Below, piece after piece: positions 7,174 through 12,011 of a stretch of DNA of 12,571 nucleotides. The stretch comes from Bacillota bacterium. GTDB lineage: Bacteria; Bacillota; Negativicutes; Sporomusales; Sporomusaceae. Position 1 is the stretch's first letter, and every line of letters starts with the position of its first letter. The stretch spans positions 1-12,571 of the forward strand of contig JAEWGR010000075.1 in NCBI GenBank assembly GCA_023388195.1. The letters run 5' to 3'. The position numbers and the translations under genes were made by a program. The notes under the pieces were generated by a model. The model saw nothing but the letters and a program-made list of their open reading frames with translations, was not told where the DNA came from and ran no database searches.

Positions 7174-7199
7174 AGGGACTGATTTCAGTCCCTTTTCTT
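7174..7199 (+). terminator. Rho-independent terminator of rplS
   Basis: AGGGACTG (7174-7181) and CAGTCCCT (7186-7193) form an 8-bp perfect stem with an ATTT loop, followed by TTTTCTT. It begins 15 nt after the rplS stop. Confidence 0.88.
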
Positions 7200-7257
7200 C
7201 ATATCTATCACCAATAGGATAAATTAAAGGCATGGTAATACCGAAAGGAGGCGGGCT

Positions 7258-7785
7258 GTGAGCAGTACCAACTTGGGTGAAGAAATAAAAGACTGGATTA
7301 TCTCCATTCTCATCGCCATAGTTCTGGCTTTTTTTATCCGGTATTTTATTGTGGAATTGTATATGGTCGAAGGGCCGTCGATGCGGCCGACACTGGTAAA
7401 TGGCGAACGGCTGATTGTTAATAAATTTATTTATCGGTTTAAGACTCCCGAACGGGGCGAAGTGCTGGTATTTCGTTATCCCCGTGACCCCAGTCGCGAT
7501 TTTATTAAACGGGTAATTGCCATAGCCGGGGATACCGTTGAGATAAAAGATGGCAGGGTGTTTGTTAACGGCCAGCTTTTAAATGAATCTTATATACTGG
7601 AACGGACCCGTGGTTCCTACCCGGCGGCCACAGTACCTGAAGGACATGTCTATGTAATGGGCGATAACCGTAATAACTCGGAAGACAGCCGTTTTAAAGA
7701 TGTCGGCTTTGTGCCTCTCGAGTTGATTAAAGGCAAAGCTGTTACGGTTTTTTGGCCGATTGACCACATAAAAACATTACCGTAG
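7258..7785 (+). CDS. lepB: Signal peptidase I
   Basis: This 175-aa membrane-anchored Ser-Lys protease removes signal peptides from exported proteins. One N-terminal membrane span (about residues 13-32) precedes the box MVEGPSMRPTL with catalytic S41. K84 in RDFIKRVIAIAGD is the general base, and the conserved box YVMGDNRNNSEDSR follows. The size is that of a Firmicute SipS-type enzyme with a small cap. The start is GTG 7258, 6 nt after AAAGGAGG (7244-7251). It lies downstream of the rplS terminator; I see no convincing promoter in 7200-7243, so transcription may come from readthrough or a weak promoter. Together with the SRP genes upstream it covers the secretion route end to end, and the secreted protein at 10172-10645 is a likely substrate. 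Confidence 0.97.
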   Translation: MSSTNLGEEIKDWIISILIAIVLAFFIRYFIVELYMVEGPSMRPTLVNGERLIVNKFIYRFKTPERGEVLVFRYPRDPSRDFIKRVIAIAGDTVEIKDGRVFVNGQLLNESYILERTRGSYPAATVPEGHVYVMGDNRNNSEDSRFKDVGFVPLELIKGKAVTVFWPIDHIKTLP

Positions 7786-7829
7786 CTATACACTATAGCA
7801 TCCGGTTTCTTAGGTAAGGAGTTGACTTA

Positions 7830-8717
7830 ATGCACATTCACTGGTTTCCCGGTCATATGGCCAAAGCACAACGGATGATCCGTGAACAGTTAAGTCTTAT
7901 TGATGTTGTCATTGAACTGGTAGACGCACGTATCCCTGTAAGCAGTGCGAATCCGATTATCAGTGAGCTTGTTGGTGCAAAACCCCGGGTAGTAGCCCTC
8001 AATAAATCAGACCTGGCGGAGCCGGCGCGTACGGCTGAGTGGGTGCAGCATTTCCGCAGCCGGGGCTTTACCACAGTCACATTAGATGCGGCCAGTGGCA
8101 AGGGGGCTAAGGAATTAGTAAAAAAGGTCGAAGCGGAAGCCGCTGAAAAGCTGGCCCGGCTTATGGCCAAAGGGATCAAAGGCCGGGCTGTTCGGGCTAT
8201 GATCCTGGGAATCCCCAATGTGGGGAAATCTTCGCTAATAAACCGTCTCCTTGGCACCGCTACTGCGAAAACCGGCGACAAACCCGGTGTCACACGGGGG
8301 CAGCAATGGCTTAAAGTGGGTAAAAACTTGGAGTTATTAGATACTCCCGGTGTTTTATGGCCCCGTATGGATGATCAGGAAGTCGCCTTCAAATTAGCTG
8401 TGACAGGTGCAATTAAAGATGATATCTATGATATGGAGAAAGTTATTCTGCAGCTTTTAGGTATTCTCAGAGAACAGTATTCTGACCGCCTATGCGAGCG
8501 GTATAAGCTGTCTGAAGAAGGCTTGCCGGCAGAAGCAGGCGAACTTCTGGCTATGATTGGTACTAAACGAGGCTGTCTGAAGGTTGGCGGGATTGTTGAT
8601 CACGAAAAAGTCAGAAGAATTATTCTGACTGATTTTCGTTCAGGCAAACTTGGTCAGTTTACACTTGACCACCCGGAGCAGCTGACCTTTGATAATCTTG
8701 ATAAGGCCAGTAACTGA
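7830..8717 (+). CDS. rbgA: Ribosome biogenesis GTPase RbgA (YlqF)
   Basis: This 295-aa circularly permuted GTPase drives late 50S maturation, including L16 incorporation. The G motifs run in permuted order: G4 NKSD (58-61), G1 GIPNVGKSS (127-135), G2 in PGVT (152-155), G3 DTPG (171-174). It begins with the RbgA signature HWFPGHMAKA containing the conserved His pair, and the C-terminal helical domain (about 190-290) matches the family. TAAGGAG at 7815-7821 lies 8 nt before ATG 7830. The 44-nt gap after lepB shows no terminator, so the two are probably cotranscribed. Transcription ends at the hairpin at 8746. Confidence 0.97.
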   Translation: MHIHWFPGHMAKAQRMIREQLSLIDVVIELVDARIPVSSANPIISELVGAKPRVVALNKSDLAEPARTAEWVQHFRSRGFTTVTLDAASGKGAKELVKKVEAEAAEKLARLMAKGIKGRAVRAMILGIPNVGKSSLINRLLGTATAKTGDKPGVTRGQQWLKVGKNLELLDTPGVLWPRMDDQEVAFKLAVTGAIKDDIYDMEKVILQLLGILREQYSDRLCERYKLSEEGLPAEAGELLAMIGTKRGCLKVGGIVDHEKVRRIILTDFRSGKLGQFTLDHPEQLTFDNLDKASN

Positions 8718-8745
8718 CCAGTATTTATAGGCTAGGATATACAAG

Positions 8746-8781
8746 GAACGGCTAGTGATTTGTAGCCGTTCTATTATTTTA
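8746..8781 (+). terminator. Rho-independent terminator after rbgA
   Basis: GAACGGCTA (8746-8754) and TAGCCGTTC (8763-8771) form a 9-bp perfect stem with an 8-nt loop, followed by the T-rich tract TATTATTTTA. It lies 28 nt after the rbgA stop. Confidence 0.82.
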
Positions 8782-8787
8782 TATAAT
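8760..8787 (+). promoter_or_regulatory. Possible promoter for rnhB
   Basis: TATAAT (8782-8787) is a perfect -10. The best -35 is TTGTAG (8760-8765) at 16 nt, overlapping the rbgA terminator. It is the only obvious candidate in the 173-nt gap before rnhB. A perfect 13-nt palindrome TAAAGC-A-GCTTTA (8861-8873) stands just before the rnhB SD. The assignment is weak because of the poor -35. Confidence 0.3.
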
Positions 8788-8890
8788 CGAAAGTATATCG
8801 GTTTGGCAAACTCGGTTTTCTTAGCCGGAAGCAGGATCAGTTGAAACTATAGAGAATATGTAAAGCAGCTTTAATGGGGGAGGGCGTTCC

Positions 8891-9703
8891 GTGGATACAA
8901 GACAGATGACAGTGGCTCAGATTACGACCTTATTGTCGCAGCCTAATCTTTCTTTACATATAACAAACAGCCTGAAAGCAGATGTTCGAATTTCGGTACA
9001 GCGTCTTGTAGACAGGTGGGAAGCCCGTTGTTTGGCTGAACAACGGGAACGAGAGCGGGTTCAAGCCTTATATGAATACGAGCGTCAATTAAAAGCGGAA
9101 GGTTATTCTTTAGTGGCCGGGATTGATGAAGTCGGCAGGGGGCCGTTGGCAGGTCCTGTCCTAATTGCTGCTGTTGTTTTACCATTTGATTGCTATTTAC
9201 CAGGTTTAAATGATTCCAAAAAACTTACAGCTGCACAGCGGGAGAAATTATACCAGCAGATCAAAGCAGTCGCTCTTGCCGTTAGTTCCTGTATCGTGAG
9301 TGTGCAAACAATTGATGCGATTAATATATATCAGGCGACAGTAAAAGGGATGTACAGTGCTGTTGCCGGACTGTCGCCGGCGCCGCAGGCGGTACTGATT
9401 GATGCCGTTCCGCTGCCGGAGCTTACGGTACCCTACAAAGCCATTATCGGTGGAGATCAGGTAAGTGCCTCAATTGCTGCAGCATCCATTATTGCTAAAG
9501 TAGAACGTGATCAGCTTATGAATGAACTTGACTGCCAGTACCCAATGTATGGCTTTGGCCGTCATAAAGGTTATGGCACCCAGGAACATATGGATGCCCT
9601 TAAAAAATACGGACCATGCCCGCAGCACCGGCGGAGTTTTTCCCCGGTCAGAGAGGCTGAAGCTGGCGGCGGCAGTGGGTTAATTATAAATGGGATAGTA
9701 TAG
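8891..9703 (+). CDS. rnhB: Ribonuclease HII
   Basis: This 270-aa RNase HII cleaves RNA in RNA-DNA hybrids and 5' of single ribonucleotides embedded in DNA. The catalytic domain begins at about residue 73 with GIDEVGRGPLAGPV (D79, E80). Further acidic catalytic residues are D171 (VLIDAVPLP) and D207 (KVERDQLM), completing the DEDD set. LNDSKKL and YPMYGFGRHKGYGT are also typical. The first ~70 residues form a charged helical extension (RWEARCLAEQRERERV) like that of Bacillus RNase HII. GTG 8891 is preceded by GGGGGAGGG (8875-8883). It marks the left border of the accessory block that separates it from ylqH. Confidence 0.97.
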   Translation: MDTRQMTVAQITTLLSQPNLSLHITNSLKADVRISVQRLVDRWEARCLAEQRERERVQALYEYERQLKAEGYSLVAGIDEVGRGPLAGPVLIAAVVLPFDCYLPGLNDSKKLTAAQREKLYQQIKAVALAVSSCIVSVQTIDAINIYQATVKGMYSAVAGLSPAPQAVLIDAVPLPELTVPYKAIIGGDQVSASIAAASIIAKVERDQLMNELDCQYPMYGFGRHKGYGTQEHMDALKKYGPCPQHRRSFSPVREAEAGGGSGLIINGIV

Positions 9704-9730
9704 GGCCTGAGAGGTCTGGCTGGAACAAGC

Positions 9731-9758
9731 GAAAACGGTGGCATACAGCCACCGTTTC
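9731..9758. terminator. Hairpin terminator shared by rnhB (+) and the small minus-strand genes
   Basis: AAACGGTGGC (9733-9742) and GCCACCGTTT (9748-9757) form a 10-bp perfect stem with a 5-nt loop. Read on the minus strand it is followed by TTTTC, a fair U-tract; on the plus strand it lacks a T-run beyond the stem's own TTT. It lies between convergent genes, so it best fits the minus-strand transcript and may also stop rnhB. Confidence 0.68.
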
Positions 9759-9786
9759 AAATTGGAAAGTGAATTATACAGGACGA

Positions 9787-9921
9787 TTACCTGGCACAGC
9801 CGCGCTCACAATTCTTTTCATTAAGGAGTTGCTTTTTAAGGCTGAACTCTTTAGCGAATTCAAGGTATTTCCTATCCCTTTCATTGTGGCGATGGTTGAG
9901 CTTTCGGTTTTCGCTGCTCAT
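9787..9921 (-). CDS. Small basic hypothetical protein, 44 aa
   Basis: On the minus strand, ATG at 9921-9919 is preceded at 3 nt by GGAGGTGAT (9933-9925), one of the best ribosome binding sites in the window. The 44-codon frame starts MSSENRKLNHRHNERDRKYL and ends CERGCAR, with TAA at 9789-9787. The product is hydrophilic and strongly basic. It carries two cysteines (C38, C42) near the end, no membrane segment and no motif I recognise. It follows the 48-aa ORF by 48 nt and is followed by the hairpin at 9758-9731, so the two probably share a transcript. A longer plus-strand open frame covers the same bases but has no comparable SD. Existence is supported by the SD; function is unknown. Confidence 0.6.
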   Translation of the reverse strand: MSSENRKLNHRHNERDRKYLEFAKEFSLKKQLLNEKNCERGCAR

Positions 9922-9969
9922 AATATCACCTCCAATAACTATTTTGCCCCAATAAAAATTTTTGATAAC

Positions 9970-10116
9970 CTAATCGCCATGAGGCTCTTCTGCCTTTGCC
10001 CGCTCTTCCTGCAATTGCTTCAGGGTATCTAAATAGGCTCCGTCGCCAGGCTCCGTTGCCGGGATAACCGGTTGAACCGGAGCCTCCCGGCCTTTTTTGC
10101 ATATTTTTTTAACCAC
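9970..10116 (-). CDS. Small hypothetical protein, 48 aa, Pro/Glu-rich
   Basis: On the minus strand, GTG at 10116-10114 lies 6 nt after GGAGGTGA (10130-10123); the stop is TAG at 9972-9970. The 48-aa product starts with a basic patch (MVKKICKKGRE), passes through a Pro-rich linker (APVQPVIPATEPGDG) and ends in a charged helix (YLDTLKQLQEERAKAEEPHGD). No known domain is recognised and no signal peptide is visible. The linker DNA carries a 13-nt palindrome (CCGGTT-G-AACCGG, 10068-10080) and an imperfect tandem repeat of GGCTCCGT. It sits 55 nt after the secreted-protein gene and 48 nt before the 44-aa ORF in the same direction. The start relies on the SD; no homologue is known to me. Confidence 0.58.
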   Translation of the reverse strand: MVKKICKKGREAPVQPVIPATEPGDGAYLDTLKQLQEERAKAEEPHGD

Positions 10117-10171
10117 CTGCTGTCACCTCCGGTATTAGTTTTCCCCGGTTAGAGTCAGACATGCTGTGGTA

Positions 10172-10645
10172 TCAGTTATTCTTTAACTTGAATTTGTTGT
10201 CCTGGGGATGCCAGCCCTTTTTGCCAATAAATATATCTTTATTAGGCATTTCCCGGCCATCTCGATATAGATCAAATTTTACTATTTTCCCTTTTCGTAT
10301 ATTAAAGTTGATCTCGTCAATTCCGCGGCCGGTAAAACGAAACCGGATCGTGTTATGATCCCGGTCAATTTTTACAAAATCACCGTTTTCCAGCTCTTTT
10401 TCCTTAATGTTATAAAAACGCCCATCTGTTTGGATCACACCGGTAAATACATGGCGGCCGCGCAAATTAGTTGATTTTAGATGAAACTGATCATTACGGT
10501 CATGCCAAATCGATAAACTGGCAGTATTCATTAACTGGCCCAAGGTTTGATCAGGACGGCCCTCAGAACGGTCACTCCAAGCAAACGCAGTCCCGGATAA
10601 GGTGACCATAAAACAGGTCAGTAGGCACAATATTAGTTTTTTCAA
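10172..10645 (-). CDS. Secreted hypothetical protein with N-terminal signal peptide
   Basis: This 157-aa frame on the minus strand begins with a Sec signal peptide, (M)KKLILCLLTCFMVTLSGTAFA, likely cut after A22 (AFA/W), leaving about 135 residues. The mature part is rich in charged and aromatic residues with alternating patterns suggesting beta strands (FTGVIQTDGRFYNI, TIRFRFTGRGIDEINFNI, KIVKFDLYRDGREM). It has no cysteines and no motif I recognise. TTG 10645 was chosen because GAGGAGATGAT (10660-10650) ends 4 nt before it. ATG 10654 would overlap that SD, and ATG 10669 lacks one and would sit near the predicted transcription start. A Pho-box-like promoter lies upstream. A periplasmic or extracellular location is inferred from the signal peptide; the function is unknown. 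Confidence 0.8.
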   Translation of the reverse strand: MKKLILCLLTCFMVTLSGTAFAWSDRSEGRPDQTLGQLMNTASLSIWHDRNDQFHLKSTNLRGRHVFTGVIQTDGRFYNIKEKELENGDFVKIDRDHNTIRFRFTGRGIDEINFNIRKGKIVKFDLYRDGREMPNKDIFIGKKGWHPQDNKFKLKNN

Positions 10646-10676
10646 TGGTATCATCTCCTCTGCATTCATTAATACC

Positions 10677-10711
10677 ATTATGTAACAAAAGTTTGACAAA
10701 AATATGACAAA
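10677..10711 (-). promoter_or_regulatory. Pho-box-like direct repeats and -10 for the secreted-protein gene
   Basis: Read on the minus strand, three heptamers recur with an exact 11-nt period: TTTGTCA (10711-10705), TTTGTCA (10700-10694) and TTTGTTA (10689-10683), with 4-nt spacers. CATAAT (10682-10677) follows, 11 nt after the second repeat, and there is no normal -35. This geometry (7-bp direct repeats, 4-bp spacers, -10 about 11 bp downstream) is that of PhoB/PhoP and related OmpR-family activator sites. The identity of the regulator is inferred. Confidence 0.45.
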
Positions 10712-10729
10712 GAAAAATTTAGTAAAACA

Positions 10730-10897
10730 TCAGTTTTCAGAGATGCGGATACTATCTCTTAAGTATTTCAATACCTGCAGGCCATCCTCTGTTAGAACCT
10801 TGCCGGTACCGTTACAAACAGCGCAAACTTTTTTGTCAATCCTTCCGCATCCGTCACATGTTGCACATTCTTTTTCCAGCATGAGATCTGTATTCAT
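10730..10897 (-). CDS. Anti-TRAP-like (RtpA-like) small DnaJ-type zinc-finger protein, 55 aa
   Basis: The minus-strand ATG at 10897-10895 lies 8 nt after AAAGGGG (10912-10906); TGA is at 10732-10730. The 55-aa protein has two CxxCxGxG motifs, CATCDGCG (11-18) and CAVCNGTG (25-32), which would form one DnaJ-type zinc site, followed by KVLTEDGLQVLKYLRDSI. From memory, Bacillus anti-TRAP (53 aa) has the same layout: CxxC pairs with 11 residues between the inner cysteines, then an LT..G..LL helix. Anti-TRAP binds Trp-activated TRAP and blocks its RNA binding, relieving repression of trp genes. TRAP itself is not in the window, so a TRAP partner is inferred; other small DnaJ-zinc proteins (YuiA type) are the alternative. 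No T-box or Trp leader peptide is visible upstream. It may be monocistronic or read through into the secreted-protein gene. Confidence 0.72.
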   Translation of the reverse strand: MNTDLMLEKECATCDGCGRIDKKVCAVCNGTGKVLTEDGLQVLKYLRDSIRISEN

Positions 10898-10938
10898 TTT
10901 GCCGTCCCCTTTCTTGTTTTCTTCTTTCTTATCGATAT

Positions 10939-10968
10939 ATTATAATAATTTCTAAATGCAATTTTGAA
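10939..10968 (-). promoter_or_regulatory. Promoter candidate for the anti-TRAP-like gene
   Basis: On the minus strand, -10 TATAAT (10944-10939) lies 18 nt after TTCAAA (10968-10963, 4/6 match to TTGACA) in very AT-rich DNA. The predicted start near 10932 gives a leader of about 35 nt, too short for a T-box. Confidence 0.5.
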
Positions 10969-11004
10969 AAATATTAATTTATTCTTCATCAGTTTATCTC
11001 GCTT

Positions 11005-11034
11005 TTGAAAAAATTACCTGCTGCTAACTATTTT
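11005..11034 (+). promoter_or_regulatory. Weak promoter candidate for the 39-aa membrane peptide
   Basis: TTGAAA (11005-11010) is followed after 18 nt by TATTTT (11029-11034). Both are partial matches; a start near 11041 would give a leader of about 50 nt. Nothing else coding is visible in 10969-11090. Confidence 0.28.
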
Positions 11035-11090
11035 TTACCCAGAAGGATTCTACAAATATCTGCTTAATTATACATTAAGGAGGCGATATT

Positions 11091-11210
11091 ATGGTATATG
11101 TTCGAAATTGGCTTTATAAAAGGTCAAATACGATAAAACCATGGCCTTTGTGGGTTAGATTGGTATTTTGGACGATAATAGTCGGTGTAATCGTCGATTG
11201 GATATTGTAG
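11091..11210 (+). CDS. Tryptophan-rich single-span membrane peptide, 39 aa
   Basis: ATG 11091 follows TTAAGGAGGCGAT (11076-11088), a strong SD, and the frame ends in TAG at 11208. The peptide has a short basic N-terminal half (NWLYKRSNTIKPWPLW) and one hydrophobic segment at about residues 22-39 (VRLVFWTIIVGVIVDWIL), which reaches the C-terminus. Five of 39 residues are Trp (7, 18, 21, 27, 37). The positive-inside rule places the N-terminus in the cytoplasm. A strong terminator begins 6 nt after the stop, so this is a complete one-gene transcript. Possible roles are a membrane micropeptide that binds a larger complex, a type I toxin-like peptide, or a sporulation peptide; nothing here decides between them. 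It is divergent from the anti-TRAP-like gene. I recognise no family. Confidence 0.68.
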   Translation: MVYVRNWLYKRSNTIKPWPLWVRLVFWTIIVGVIVDWIL

Positions 11211-11216
11211 ACAGGC

Positions 11217-11247
11217 AAGTCCCCGGAACATAGCCGGGGACTTTTTA
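11217..11247 (+). terminator. Rho-independent terminator of the 39-aa gene
   Basis: AAGTCCCCGG (11217-11226) and CCGGGGACTT (11234-11243) form a 10-bp GC-rich perfect stem with a 7-nt loop, ending in TTTTT (11242-11246). There is no T-run on the minus side, so it acts only rightward. Confidence 0.9.
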
Positions 11248-11332
11248 CTGTCCTGGCAGGATAATGGCGATATAACAAAGAATATAATTCACATAAATTT
11301 TGTAAGCTGTTTGTTGCAGAGGAGATGATGGA

Positions 11333-11623
11333 GTGACTGATCAGGAGCGTGGCAATTTACGTAAGGCAGTTGCTCTCACTTATGATGAAGAGGAAAGACT
11401 GGCACCAAGAGTTGTGGCCAAAGGAACCGGTGCTGTTGCCGGTCGGATTTTAAGTTCGGCTCAAGAACATGGGATTCCTATTTATCAGAATAAAACACTT
11501 ACAAGTATGCTGATGGCTGTTGAATTAGACCGTGAAATACCGCCAGAGCTGTATCAAGCAGTGGCAGAGGTATTGGCCTATATTTACCGTTTGGATCAGC
11601 GCCTGGGAAGCAAGCCGAAATAA
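11333..11623 (+). CDS. ylqH: FlhB C-terminal-domain-like protein (YlqH family)
   Basis: This 96-aa protein corresponds to the cytoplasmic C-terminal domain of FlhB/EscU type III export switch proteins, without the membrane part. It has AVALTYDEEERLAPRVVAKG (13-32), then AGRILSSAQEHGIPIYQNKT, and finishes with the ELYQAVAEVLAYIYRLD helix. The self-cleaving NPTH motif of true FlhB is absent; the sequence starts just past where it would be, as in Bacillus YlqH. It may interact with flagellar export components, but a role is not established. The start is GTG 11333, 8 nt after AGGAG (11320-11324). A TATAAT at 11283-11288 without a good -35 is the only promoter hint after the upstream terminator. 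YraN follows at 18 nt. Confidence 0.9.
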   Translation: MTDQERGNLRKAVALTYDEEERLAPRVVAKGTGAVAGRILSSAQEHGIPIYQNKTLTSMLMAVELDREIPPELYQAVAEVLAYIYRLDQRLGSKPK

Positions 11624-11641
11624 TCGGTTGTGGAGGAGACT

Positions 11642-11998
11642 ATGAACCATATTGGTATTGGTGATAAAGGGGAACAGTCGGCTGCAATCTATTTAGGTAA
11701 TTTAGGCTATAAAATTATTGCGACCAAATACCGCACTAAAACCGGTGAAATTGATATTATTGCCCGGGATCAGGAATATGTAGTTTTTGTCGAGGTAAAG
11801 ACCCGGCGCTCAACTAGTCATGGATTGCCGGCCGAGGCTGTTCATCAGAGAAAACAGCAAAAGATAATAAATACAGCCCTATGTTATTTAAATTACCATG
11901 GGCTTAATAATATCGCCTGCCGGTTTGATGTTATAGAAATATATTTGTTAGAAGGTACCATTCGCTATAATCACATTATAAATGCGTTTGGCAGTTAA
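11642..11998 (+). CDS. yraN: YraN family endonuclease-fold protein (UPF0102)
   Basis: This 118-aa protein has the restriction-endonuclease-like core of YraN. GDKGEQSAAIYLGNLGY carries E11. GEIDIIARD has D38, and VVFVEVKTRRS has the E51-V-K53 catalytic-type motif. The length is typical (about 115-120 aa). A Holliday-junction-resolvase-like fold has been noted for the family, but no in vivo role is firmly established. ATG 11642 follows GGAGGAG (11632-11638) closely; the in-frame GTG 11630 overlaps this SD and is rejected. It sits between ylqH and comM, a common arrangement beside rnhB and comM in Firmicutes, and is probably cotranscribed with both. Confidence 0.93.
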   Translation: MNHIGIGDKGEQSAAIYLGNLGYKIIATKYRTKTGEIDIIARDQEYVVFVEVKTRRSTSHGLPAEAVHQRKQQKIINTALCYLNYHGLNNIACRFDVIEIYLLEGTIRYNHIINAFGS

Positions 11999-12011
11999 GT
12001 GGGGGTAAGCC

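Noticed and set aside
9769..10032. Plus-strand 87-aa open frame after rnhB
   Set aside because: It lacks an SD and overlaps two minus-strand ORFs that have excellent ribosome binding sites; its hydrophobic look comes from reading charged codons in antisense.
10704..10955. Plus-strand 83-aa open frame
   Set aside because: It is antisense to the anti-TRAP-like zinc-finger gene, whose two CxxCxGxG motifs, SD and promoter are far better support.
10898..11090. T-box or Trp leader peptide upstream of the anti-TRAP-like gene
   Set aside because: The predicted leader is only about 35 nt, and there is no TGGNACC-type T-box core or Trp-codon ORF in the minus direction.
9704..11332. Mobile element or CRISPR explanation for the accessory block
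   Set aside because: No transposase or integrase frame, terminal inverted repeats, target-site duplications, tRNA attachment site or regularly spaced long repeats were seen; the 11-nt phased heptamers are too short and few for CRISPR.
11333..11623. Truncated flhB pseudogene
   Set aside because: The short form without the membrane domain or NPTH motif is the normal architecture of the YlqH family, with its own SD and an intact frame.
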